From contig NZ_JAQAGZ010000002.1 of NCBI RefSeq assembly GCF_027533625.1, positions 1-64,000 on the forward strand: DNA of 64,000 nucleotides. Reading direction: 5' to 3'. The translations under genes were made by a program, and so were the position numbers. This DNA is from Paenibacillus gyeongsangnamensis. GTDB lineage: Bacteria > Bacillota > Bacilli > Paenibacillales > NBRC-103111. Below the pieces are notes generated by a model that saw nothing but the letters and a program-made list of their open reading frames with translations, ran no database searches and was not told the origin of the DNA. Positions 17,902 through 25,791 of the stretch are shown piece by piece (the stretch's first letter is position 1; each line of letters starts with the position of its first letter).

Positions 17902-19017
17902 CTACCAACTAATGGCTTCGAGATACGTTAAGATACCTTTGGAAATAAACGCCGCCGGAGTTATCGTCTGATCAGGCTTTCTAATAGCCCCCGTCGAATC
18001 TTTATAGATGCGCGTATCGTTCCCCCCATTGTCCAAACGGAATAAGGTTGCCCGTTCCACCGTGTCTTTCAGACTGCACCAGTATTCCAGCCCTAAAACC
18101 TCCGCCGGTGAAGCTGTAACGGCCGTGATGACATCCATTAGCGACATGCCGCAATCCAGCAGCTTCGTCATCGTAGTCGGCAAATCGTACACAGGACCGT
18201 ATACGTTGCGGATATGCGCGTCGGTACTGATGGTATATGGATGAACACCTGCTGCAATCGCCTTAAGCCCAATATCGAAGCTAAAGCTGGCCGCCCCGTG
18301 TCCGACATCCAATTTCACCCCCCTATCCAATGCTCTTTGCAGCGCCTTGCGCGGAGTACCGTCCTGATGCCATGGGTGTCCGATTTTTCCGTGATAGCAG
18401 TGGGTGACGACATCCCCTTCCCTGAGCAAATCAAGCACATCGTCAATGATCGGCGGCGCTTCTCCGATATGTACCATGACGGGCAGAGATACCTCTCTTG
18501 CGGCCAGAAGAGCCAATTGAAGCGGCTGCAAATTCATCTCGCCGACGATCGCACCGCTGGAGCGGACTTTGATTCCGCAAATAAAATCACGGTTCTCCAT
18601 CACGGTTTTGACCGTACGGTCCACATTAATCAAGCTCAAATCCGCTACTTCCCGAAGATGCACCAATCCAATCGAGCTGATGTTGAGCCAGGCGCGTGTT
18701 TCCGTGCGAAACCGAGGCGCGACGTAGTCCCGAAAGCCCGGAAATGTAGCCTCGCCTGCGCTTCCCGCGTCCGCCACCAAAAGAACTCCAGTTTTCAAAC
18801 CGATCGAATCCGCCGGGACACTTAAAGAAGTGACGCCGTCATACACATGCGCATGGAGATCAATCCATCCGGGACTTAAATACATTTTTGAATCCTGCGC
18901 AGGATCTATAAATTCAGTTGGTTGCAGCCTGTAACCTGTTTTGGTATGCTCCAGTAAGGCCGGGTATACCCTACGCTTTACCGGGTCAACGACATGAAGG
19001 TGGATCGGTTCATTCAT
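17902..19017 (-). CDS. Amidohydrolase/deacetylase-family metallohydrolase
   Basis: A protein of 371 residues of the amidohydrolase superfamily. Metal ligands are visible as GWIDLHAHVYDG (about 51-62), an internal lysine candidate in CGIKVRSSG, HIGEAPP, the HCYHGK segment and STDAHIRNVYGPVYDLPTTM (about 249-268). The last motif is typical of the subgroup containing Atu3266 and EF_0837, for which N-acyl or O-acyl cleavage has been studied. Its place between the binding protein and the ATPases says that it acts on the imported substrate. The exact bond cleaved cannot be deduced. Confidence 0.8.
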   Translation of the reverse strand: MNEPIHLHVVDPVKRRVYPALLEHTKTGYRLQPTEFIDPAQDSKMYLSPGWIDLHAHVYDGVTSLSVPADSIGLKTGVLLVADAGSAGEATFPGFRDYVAPRFRTETRAWLNISSIGLVHLREVADLSLINVDRTVKTVMENRDFICGIKVRSSGAIVGEMNLQPLQLALLAAREVSLPVMVHIGEAPPIIDDVLDLLREGDVVTHCYHGKIGHPWHQDGTPRKALQRALDRGVKLDVGHGAASFSFDIGLKAIAAGVHPYTISTDAHIRNVYGPVYDLPTTMTKLLDCGMSLMDVITAVTASPAEVLGLEYWCSLKDTVERATLFRLDNGGNDTRIYKDSTGAIRKPDQTITPAAFISKGILTYLEAISW

Positions 19018-19044
19018 TGTACTGCTCCTCCATTCTTAAAATAT

Positions 19045-20010
19045 TTAATAAAGATGACAGGCTACTGAATGGCCTTCATACATTTCCGTCAATGCAGGAC
19101 GCTCTGAGCGGCAGCGATCAAATGCTTTCGGGCAACGCGAGTGAAACGGACATCCGAGAGGGGGATTGGATGGACTAGGCAGCTCCCCTTGAAGAATAAT
19201 TTTTTCGCGGACCGCTCCTCGTTCTATACTTGGCGCCGAGGATAAAAGCGCTTTCGTATACGGATGCAGCGGATTTGTGAATAAAAGACTTTTATCCGCA
19301 ATTTCAACCATCTGACCCAAATACATAACCCCGACCCGCTTGCTGATATGGCGGACAACCGCCAAGTTATGTGATATAAATAAATAGGCCAGGCCGAACT
19401 CCTGCTGCAGCTCCCACAGCAAGTTCAGAATTTGCGCTTGAATCGACACATCGAGCGCCGAAACCGCTTCGTCCGCTACGATCAGCTTGGGACTTAGCGC
19501 CAGTGACCTTGCGATACCGATCCGCTGCCGCTGCCCCCCGGAAAACTCATGCGGATAACGCGCCGCATCTTCCGTCCGAAGACCCACACGCTCCAGCAGC
19601 TGATGCGCCGTATCCCGTGCAGCTTGGTGTGACGCCATGTTGTTTACAATCAAAGGCTCTGCAATGATGTCTCCGACTTTCATTTTTGTATTTAAGGAAG
19701 CGTAGGGATCCTGAAATACCATCTGAAAGTTTTTCCTTATATTGCGCAAGCGGCTTCCCTGATACTGGGTGATCTCTTCTCTGTCAAACAGAATCTTGCC
19801 TTCGGTCGGATCGAGCACACGCATAACCATCCTGCCCAGCGTAGATTTCCCACATCCCGATTCACCGACAATGCCAAGCGTTTCGCCCTTCATTATGTAA
19901 AACGATACGTCATCAACCGCTTTCACGTGACCGACTGTTTTCCTAAATAATCCGGCTGTTATCGGATAATATTTTTTCAGGCGGTTCACTTCGAGAAGAG
20001 GTTCATTCAA
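19045..20010 (-). CDS. Oligopeptide ABC transporter ATPase, OppF/DppF-like
   Basis: A protein of 321 residues with Walker [10 protein letters not shown]-loop [11 protein letters not shown], signature [18 protein letters not shown], Walker [14 protein letters not shown] and the switch histidine in [10 protein letters not shown]. The C-terminal [14 protein letters not shown] with spaced cysteines is the Opp/Dpp-type regulatory tail, which in some members binds an iron-sulphur cluster. It pairs with the OppD-like ATPase 16 bases upstream. Confidence 0.92.
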   Translation of the reverse strand: MNEPLLEVNRLKKYYPITAGLFRKTVGHVKAVDDVSFYIMKGETLGIVGESGCGKSTLGRMVMRVLDPTEGKILFDREEITQYQGSRLRNIRKNFQMVFQDPYASLNTKMKVGDIIAEPLIVNNMASHQAARDTAHQLLERVGLRTEDAARYPHEFSGGQRQRIGIARSLALSPKLIVADEAVSALDVSIQAQILNLLWELQQEFGLAYLFISHNLAVVRHISKRVGVMYLGQMVEIADKSLLFTNPLHPYTKALLSSAPSIERGAVREKIILQGELPSPSNPPLGCPFHSRCPKAFDRCRSERPALTEMYEGHSVACHLY

Positions 20011-20026
20011 GCTTCTCCACTCCCTT

Positions 20027-20992
20027 CTAGATTAAACCGCAGCGAACGAAATGTCCTTGAGACAGCTCCCGCAGCTCAGGCATGGATTGACGGCAGGATG
20101 TCTGAACATGCTCACAGCGATCTGCGAATCTGCAGCCCACCAGGAAATGAGCCGCATTGGGAACCGTGCCGGGGATGGAATAAAGCGTTTGCTTTTCTTC
20201 ATCCACTGAAGGAACGGAAGCAAGCAGCGCTCTTGTATACGGATGAAGCGGAGTGCGGAACACTTGGTCTCCGCTCCCGTTTTCCACCACTTGCCCGGCA
20301 TACATGACGACTACCCGATCGGCCATTTCCGCAACGACACCGAGATCATGGGTTATCATCATAATGCTTGTTCCAAATTCGTCGCGCATCCGTTTCATCA
20401 ATTCCAGCACCTGCGCTTGAATGGTTACGTCCAGTGCCGTAGTCGGCTCATCCGCGATTAATAGCCTTGGCTGGCATATCATGGCCATCGCGATCATGAC
20501 CCGCTGCCTCATCCCTCCCGATAGCTGATGCGAATAGCTGCGAATGATTTCTGAAGCGCGGGCAACGCCGACGAACTGCAGCACCTCCGTCGCCTTTTTG
20601 AGGGCTTCCTTCTTGGGCATTTTCCGATGACGCCGCAGCACTTCCTCCAACTGGTCTCCGATGGTAAGCACCGGATTCAAAGAGGTCATCGGCTCTTGAA
20701 ATATCATCGAGATGTCTTGTCCCCGGATGTCGCTGATCTGACGCTCGCTCAACGTTAGCAGATCGAGCCCGTTGAACCAAATTTGTCCGTCGACGATCTT
20801 GCCTTTGGGCTTCGGAACCAGCCCCATGACCGACAACGAAGTCATGCTTTTGCCACTGCCAGACTCACCGACGATACATACGATTTGGCCGGCATCAATG
20901 TCGATATCAACTCCATCAACTGCCCGTACATCCGCCTCACGTCCGCTAAAGTACGTTTTCAAATTCCGAATGGAAAGCACCGACTGCTGCAT
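20027..20992 (-). CDS. Oligopeptide ABC transporter ATPase, OppD/DppD-like
   Basis: A protein of 321 residues with Walker [10 protein letters not shown]-loop [12 protein letters not shown], signature [16 protein letters not shown], Walker [14 protein letters not shown] and [10 protein letters not shown]. The C-terminal [14 protein letters not shown] is the Opp/Dpp tail. A run of G (AAAGGGGGGA) just before the ATG is a strong ribosome site. It is the first structural gene after the regulator, so the transporter genes are split by the amidohydrolase and binding-protein genes. Confidence 0.92.
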   Translation of the reverse strand: MQQSVLSIRNLKTYFSGREADVRAVDGVDIDIDAGQIVCIVGESGSGKSMTSLSVMGLVPKPKGKIVDGQIWFNGLDLLTLSERQISDIRGQDISMIFQEPMTSLNPVLTIGDQLEEVLRRHRKMPKKEALKKATEVLQFVGVARASEIIRSYSHQLSGGMRQRVMIAMAMICQPRLLIADEPTTALDVTIQAQVLELMKRMRDEFGTSIMMITHDLGVVAEMADRVVVMYAGQVVENGSGDQVFRTPLHPYTRALLASVPSVDEEKQTLYSIPGTVPNAAHFLVGCRFADRCEHVQTSCRQSMPELRELSQGHFVRCGLI

Positions 20993-21012
20993 ATCGTCCC
21001 CCCTTTACATGA

Positions 21013-21669
21013 TTATCTCATACGCTCTCCACGCACTTCGTCTAAGTAGTTGTATAGCGTGAACTTAGAAATGTCTAAGAATTGGCATACCTTGTCTCCT
21101 GCTTTTTTAATAAGAAAGGCGCCTCGTTTATCAAGAAATTGAATGGCTTTGATCTTTTCTTCCTTGCTCATATGAGAAACCGGCTTGCCAATTTCGTTCT
21201 GGCACTGCTGCAGCAAATAATCGAGAAGGTCACTCACGTCATTGACAAATACTTCTTCGGTCTCTTGATCTAAGCTGTGCATCGTAATCGATTTCAACGC
21301 ATTTTCGGCCATGATCAAATCGGAGATGTCCAAGTTCATACATATCGCACCGATGATTTTATCTTCTTTATTTTTGAGGTAAATCGATGTTGACCGCAGT
21401 ATTTTCCCGTCTTTGGTCTGGGTTACGTAATTGTAGCGATCTCCGTCCTTCACAGATCCCCGTAACACTTCCAGTCCAAGATTGCTGCCACAATCCCCCA
21501 TTCTTCTGCCGGTAATATGGGCATTTTCGATCGCAACAATTGTATGCTCGTAATCCCCGGTTAAATCGTGCAAAACAACCTCGCATTTTTCCCCGAATTG
21601 CGCCGCAATACCTTTAATGATTTGGGTTAGCAGACCCATTTCTTCCCTAATATGTTCCAATTGCGTCAC
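21013..21669 (-). CDS. DauR/YheO-type transcriptional regulator (PAS-like YheO domain plus HTH)
   Basis: A protein of 218 residues. The N-terminal YheO-type PAS-like sensor domain (about 10-115) includes GEKCEVVLHDLTGDYEHTIV, SIYLKNKEDKIIGAICMNLD and an internal glycine-rich GRRMGDCGSN segment. A DauR-type helix-turn-helix ends the protein (ISKFTLYNYLDEV). In Pseudomonas DauR controls D-arginine catabolism. Lying first in the operon, only 20 bases before oppD, it probably senses the imported compound or its product. The start is a GTG with AGGTG directly before it; the spacing is tight, so the true start is not certain. Confidence 0.8.
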   Translation of the reverse strand: MTQLEHIREEMGLLTQIIKGIAAQFGEKCEVVLHDLTGDYEHTIVAIENAHITGRRMGDCGSNLGLEVLRGSVKDGDRYNYVTQTKDGKILRSTSIYLKNKEDKIIGAICMNLDISDLIMAENALKSITMHSLDQETEEVFVNDVSDLLDYLLQQCQNEIGKPVSHMSKEEKIKAIQFLDKRGAFLIKKAGDKVCQFLDISKFTLYNYLDEVRGERMR

Positions 21670-21716
21670 TCACCTAATAAATAATTTTGAATTCATCCTA
21701 TTTCAAAAAAAAAAAA

Positions 21717-21758
21717 ATTATACTATCTAAAAAATATTTATATATTTACATTGTAAAT
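21717..21758 (-). promoter_or_regulatory. Candidate promoter and operator of the catabolic operon
   Basis: TATAAT on the minus strand (complement of 21717-21722) lies about 48 bases before the regulator start. The -35 region is only AT-rich. Just upstream is a perfect palindrome, ATTTACA-T-TGTAAAT (21744-21758), placed where an autoregulator or activator could bind. The -10 match and the palindrome are seen; the binding role is inferred. Confidence 0.4.
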
Positions 21759-21894
21759 GTTTCCCTCTAACTTGACAATATATATAATGAATTTTTTAGC
21801 AGCAATAATGATCATCTTTTTCTTTGGCAGACAAGCAGAGGGAATTCAAAGAATTAAAAAAAAGTATAGGGGCCTGCTATGCGTTCAATAAAAC

Positions 21895-21914
21895 AGGACT
21901 GCCGGAGCAGTCCT
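21895..21914 (-). terminator. Hairpin terminator after the propeller lipoprotein gene
   Basis: AGGACTGC pairs perfectly with GCAGTCCT around CGGA. On the minus strand it is followed by GTTTTATT. It lies about 20 bases past the lipoprotein stop codon. Confidence 0.65.
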
Positions 21915-21932
21915 TCCAATGCGTGTAGGATA

Positions 21933-22982
21933 TTATTTTTTAGTCATAAACCATCTGTTGGCTGCCAAATCTGAAATAGTTTGAGTGATTTTTTTTGTTG
22001 AAAGTGATACAATGGCTGTTTCTTTTTTGTTTTCAATAGTTGTATACGCATAGTCTCCAGTAGGAGAAATCGTAAGTCCACTCAATCTACCGTCGGATGC
22101 AATTGGGATAGATTCCAAAAACTTATTGTCATTTGCATCAAATACTTGAATATTCCCACTGAATCCAGCAGCATATACATGTTTACCATTTGGATCAACA
22201 GCAAGTTGCATAAATGCAGATTTAACAGAATTCATTGTTTGAGGACTAATATTGGGATCTCCCTCGGACGTTTTAATCACGGTCACAACTTTGTTGTTTG
22301 TTGTATCCACAACGGTCATATTTCCTGTAAACCAATCGGCTAACCAAAGAGAATGCAGTTGCTTATCATAAATGGAATCCTCAACTCGACCTGCTTCAAT
22401 TTTATTTTTTATGCTGCCATCTGCAAGGTTAATGACTAATGTATCTTTTCGATTATTACCAGAGAGGTACGCTACGTTATCGGTTATGGCTAGAGTATTT
22501 CCACCTTGATCAAGCTTCCATTTAACCTGTAAATCAGGTAAGGAGTATGCGACAACATTTTTAGGTCCAGTGATCAACAGGATCTTTTCCTGTTCAGATA
22601 TATCGGCTATACGAGCACCTTGTTCAGTTTGAATAGTTTGTATCGTTTTATTCGTTTTTAAATCAATCACGTATGTCTTCCCCTGAAGGGTGGGTACATA
22701 TGCTTTATTGTCATATATCCCTATTCGAAAAGCATTGCTTCCCGTTTCCAAAGGAATACTGGTTTTTTCTTGCTTACTCAATTGATAGATAAGAAGATTA
22801 CCATTTCCATCACCCATGGGCGGACTTGCTGCCGCTCCTATTAAGGAGTAATTATCCTTATTTTCAGTCTTGGTAATTTGAACTGGGGGATTACTTGAAG
22901 AGTTTTGTTTTTGTTGTGTTCCACAAGCACTTAATACTCCAATAATTAAAAGACCGGCTATTGACCCTTTAATTAAATTCAA
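21933..22982 (-). CDS. YVTN/YncE-type beta-propeller lipoprotein
   Basis: A protein of 349 residues. A lipoprotein signal ends IGVLSAC (Cys20), then a Gln/Ser/Asn-rich linker. The rest consists of repeating propeller blades with phrases such as VVDTTNNKVVTVIKTSEGDP, FMQLAVDPNGKHVYAAGFSG and GLTISPTGDYAYTTIEN. Proteins of this kind sit on the cell surface or in the membrane-wall space and often have unknown roles. It has its own terminator and no obvious partner gene. Function not assigned. Confidence 0.75.
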   Translation of the reverse strand: MNLIKGSIAGLLIIGVLSACGTQQKQNSSSNPPVQITKTENKDNYSLIGAAASPPMGDGNGNLLIYQLSKQEKTSIPLETGSNAFRIGIYDNKAYVPTLQGKTYVIDLKTNKTIQTIQTEQGARIADISEQEKILLITGPKNVVAYSLPDLQVKWKLDQGGNTLAITDNVAYLSGNNRKDTLVINLADGSIKNKIEAGRVEDSIYDKQLHSLWLADWFTGNMTVVDTTNNKVVTVIKTSEGDPNISPQTMNSVKSAFMQLAVDPNGKHVYAAGFSGNIQVFDANDNKFLESIPIASDGRLSGLTISPTGDYAYTTIENKKETAIVSLSTKKITQTISDLAANRWFMTKK

Positions 22983-23048
22983 ATTTTTCCACTCCCATTG
23001 ATGTAATTTATTTAATTGTACAGCTTCCTGCCATATAAAAATTGTACA

Positions 23049-23171
23049 CTATAGACGTCGATTCCTCAAGAATCGACAGGATTCATGCAAGTCCTGCGCA
23101 TATTAAAGCGAATGCAACGCTCGTTCTAATTCTGTTTCTGAGGCATGAACTATAATCGCGATTTTTTTCAT
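23049..23171 (-). pseudogene. DsrE-family protein remnant with early stop
   Basis: An ATG at 23169-23171 with AAAGGGAG upstream begins MKKIAIIVHASETELERALH, a typical DsrE/DsrF-like N-terminus. After HSL a TAA stands where a leucine codon (TTA) is expected, and the frame continues YAQDLHES before drifting into unrelated sequence and ending at TAG (23049-23051). Only about 40 codons survive; the catalytic part is absent. Confidence 0.55.
23057..23077. terminator. Perfect 8-bp hairpin inside the DsrE remnant
   Basis: GTCGATTC pairs with GAATCGAC around CTCAA. No strong T-run follows directly on either strand (GTACAATTTTT comes about 10 bases later on the minus strand), so termination is only possible. 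Confidence 0.35.
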
Positions 23172-23415
23172 CGATGGTTTCTCCCTTTCTTTATAATTAT
23201 TGCAATTTTTTCTTCAAAATATCCTACTCCGTTTTTAAAAAAAGGATCTGTCGCGAAGCAAGCTCCACCTTATAGTTGTCCTTCAGCAAGCTTCAACTAT
23301 ATTCACTTACCCCAAGTTGCCCATATGTGAAATATCAAAAAGGAAAAAGTAAACCAACGTATAATATAACTAATAGACGAACGTTTAGATTACAGTATGG
23401 AACTGGGGGATGGAC

Positions 23416-23925
23416 ATGGTTGAAAAACGCGTTATTCTTCGGGCTTTCGAAAAAGAAGACGTGACCGGGCTGCACCGGTGGTTGAACGACCCGGAATCGC
23501 TTCTCTTAATAGGAAGAGCTCCTATGTCTTATGATGAGGCATTGCAGCATTTCGAGCAAAAAAAACAAAACGGTGACTTAGTGCTTGCCATTGAAAATGA
23601 GGAACAGCAGCTGTTAGGATGGATTTTTTTAAAAAACATTGAGCATGAGCATGGGAGAGCAGGTATCGGAGTTCTTCTCTCGCCTGAACACCGCGGCAAA
23701 GGATATGGCAAAATGGCATTAGAACGAATGATTTATCTAGGCTTTCGACAACTGCGACTTCACAAGATTTATTTGACTACTAGAAGTTTAAACGAACGTG
23801 CCGTCAACCTGTATGAAAAAATAGGATTTGTTATTGAGGGCCGGCTGCGCCAACACGCCTTCGTGGACGGAGTATATTACGATACCATTTTTATGGGACT
23901 ACTTTCCGAGGAATGGAAGGCATAG
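23416..23925 (+). CDS. GNAT-family N-acetyltransferase (RimJ/RimL-like)
   Basis: A protein of about 169 residues covering a full GNAT domain. It begins VEKRVILRAFEKEDV, has the strand pair leading into GIGVLLSPEHRGKGYGKMAL (the acetyl-CoA pyrophosphate loop, R/Q-x-x-G-x-G/A type) and ends LNERAVNLYEKIGFVIEGRL, the usual C-terminal signature. I chose the ATG at 23416 because GGGG at 23405-23409 is 6 bases upstream; an ATG at 23410 is too close. It is the only intact plus-strand gene between the two SigK remnants. Its stop lies about 8 bases before the SigK 3' remnant, so whatever brought them together cut sigK there. Confidence 0.85.
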   Translation: MVEKRVILRAFEKEDVTGLHRWLNDPESLLLIGRAPMSYDEALQHFEQKKQNGDLVLAIENEEQQLLGWIFLKNIEHEHGRAGIGVLLSPEHRGKGYGKMALERMIYLGFRQLRLHKIYLTTRSLNERAVNLYEKIGFVIEGRLRQHAFVDGVYYDTIFMGLLSEEWKA

Positions 23926-23932
23926 CTTGCGG

Positions 23933-24003
23933 AGGTGGGTCATGAAGCGAGACGTCTTTGCGCTTTTTTTAAACTATCGCAGATGCATCAGAATCTCGGT
24001 TCT
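23933..24003 (-). pseudogene. sigK: SigK 3'-half start, remnant beside the recombinase
   Basis: The minus strand reads EILMHLR, then TAG, then, after a one-base shift, KKRKDVSLHDP. SigK proteins have a segment like EILMHLRSLKKTRKDVSLHD at this point, so the sequence is explained by a serine-to-stop change and a one-base deletion. It matches exactly the part that should follow the break in the remnant at 10.3 kb. It is cut after LHDP next to the GNAT gene. The other side (24004 upward) is not SigK but leads into the recombinase gene, as at the right junction of a skin-type element. Confidence 0.75.
23985..23998. repeat. sigK attachment-core copy 2, beside the recombinase gene
   Basis: GCATCAGAATCTCG, identical to 10317-10330 and in the same orientation, 41 bases from the end of the recombinase reading frame. 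Sequence on the low-coordinate side is SigK-like; on the high-coordinate side it is element-specific. Confidence 0.7.
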
Positions 24004-24038
24004 AATGTCATTAGTGATCATATCTCTAGAAAAAGCAC

Positions 24039-25544
24039 TTAGAATGTGTAAATCTCTACAGAGTCCTCGTAAACCCTAATTTCCCTCACGACCTGCCGGA
24101 TTAAATCACGTTTCTCATCAAAAGTAAGCTCCTCTTGACCTTTCGATAAGTAATATTGGACAGCCTCCATCATTACATTCATGTTGTATTCTGTAATATG
24201 GGTATTGTTTAATAAGTTCGTCAATTCAAGCAACTGATTGTTTAATGATTCTTCCCTCTGCGTTAACTCCTTCAATTCTTGTCTTATATCCTCTTCTGCA
24301 ATACCATCTTCACTCGCAGCAAAAAGTTTGATCAATTTTTTTCGAGCGTTCTTAGTCTTCTCAATTTCTTTTTCAATTCTGGCAATTTCTCCTGCTTCAA
24401 ATGGCTCTTTAGTTTTTTCTTGTTGTAATGCCGCGGCTATCTCATCAGGATTATTTAACCATGATGCAACCTGTTCCCAAACTTGCTCCTCGATTATTTA
24501 GGCTTTAACTCTGCGCCCGCAACCTTTTGCTTTTGCACCGGCTGTATTTTTTATATCTGTATATTCAGGCACTTTTTTGCCCCAATTATTTGAAAGCCGT
24601 CCAGTCATCGTATTCCCACAGTCACCACATCTTAGCAGACCACTAAGCAAGTATGGGTGTTTGCTTTTCTGTGCCCATCTGCGACGTGATTCAGACAGCA
24701 GCCTCTGAGCGTGTTCAAATTGTGATTCGTCGATTATCGCGGGGCAAGGAATTAGAATCCACTCATTCTTCGGCCTTTCCTTCATTGGAACCTTTTCATC
24801 ATCTTTACGGTGCTTGTTTCCAAGCATACCTTCCGTATTCCAACGATTCTGATAAAACTCACCAATGTAGGCCCTATTCATAATAATCTGTCTAACAACT
24901 TGACGATGCCATACGGATGCTCCTCGTTTGGTTGGCACACCCTTGCTCGTTAAATATAATGCGATTCCGTTTAACCCTTGTACCATCGTATTGGGTTGAG
25001 TAAATAAATCAAAAATTAAACTGACGATTGCAGCTTCGTCTTCATCAACAATGAATCGCTCTAACTCTTTATCGTACCTGTAACCATATACTTGAAAATC
25101 GCGTAACACTTTCCCTTGCCGTGCTTTTTCTCTCCTCCCTCGACTCATACGTTCATTAATTTTCGACTTTTCAAACTCGGCAATTGCCCCCCGCATTGAA
25201 TAAAATAAATTACCTTCAGGTGTTTTAGAATATTCACCATTTACAAAGATAAGCTCAATTCCTCGTCTATCAAACTCATCCGTGATAATTAATTGATTCA
25301 TCAGCTTGCGTGACAAGCGGTCGGGGTCTAGACAGATAATTTTTGAGATAATACCTTCTCTTACGTCTTCACGTAGTTTAGTTAACGCTGGTCGATCTAA
25401 AAATTCTCCAGAAACTCCGTCATCAATATATTCTTTAACCTTATTGGTCCCCGCCTTCAGTTGGCACTGGCGAACCTGATCGTTCAGGCTGAATCCATGT
25501 TTGGCTTGTTCTTCTGTGCTTACCCTGGCGTATATCGCGATCAT
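24039..25544 (-). pseudogene. SpoIVCA-like large serine recombinase, interrupted by one in-frame TAA
   Basis: The frame spans 501 codons. The catalytic domain starts MIAIYARVSTEEQAKHGFS (nucleophile Ser9) and has ICLDPDRLSRKLMNQLI and MRGAIAEFEKSKINERMSRG. The recombinase domain (VNGIALYLT-like NGIALYLTSKG, VWHRQVVRQIIMNRAYIGE) is followed by a zinc-ribbon with CGDCGNTMTG. Codon 349 (24498-24500) is TAA; beyond it the same frame continues through a coiled coil (RIEKEIEKT, LKELTQREESL) to VREIRVYEDSVEIYTF. The order and wording closely follow B. subtilis SpoIVCA, which excises skin from sigK. AGGAGGG precedes the ATG. The truncated 348-residue product would lack the coiled-coil and the end of the zinc domain, so it is probably inactive. 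Confidence 0.88.
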
Positions 25545-25635
25545 GTTTCTCCCTCCTGAACTTCTCTAGGAGATAATCATAACAAGCAATGCGGATCTTG
25601 TCATTAGACTCACATGAGATAAACTTTACATGCAC
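25441..25635 (-). CDS. Small hypothetical protein overlapping the recombinase start
   Basis: A GTG at 25633-25635 has AGGAGG about 9 bases upstream and opens a 64-codon frame starting MHVKFISCESNDKIRIACYD. The last third overlaps the recombinase gene in another frame, so it may be translationally coupled to it. No domain recognised. The strong ribosome site is the main support; the C-terminal part reads like out-of-frame recombinase sequence. Confidence 0.4.
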   Translation of the reverse strand: MHVKFISCESNDKIRIACYDYLLEKFRREKHDRDIRQGKHRRTSQTWIQPERSGSPVPTEGGDQ

Positions 25636-25791
25636 CCGGCATCCCCTCCTAATGGAGGTTATGCGGATACGGCTTGGACAGTTGATAAAAAAATGAACTT
25701 AAACATTTTCTCATGCCAAAGATCACTTAATTTGAGAATGATCACGGTAAAGTTTGAGGTTGGACTTTTATACTTATTCTTTATTCATAAT

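Noticed and set aside
10231-23998. The 13.7 kb between the core copies as one ordinary mobile element
   Set aside because: The SigK halves face the wrong way for a skin-type insertion and the segment contains no recombinase; its genes are metabolic. The arrangement is reported as unresolved instead.
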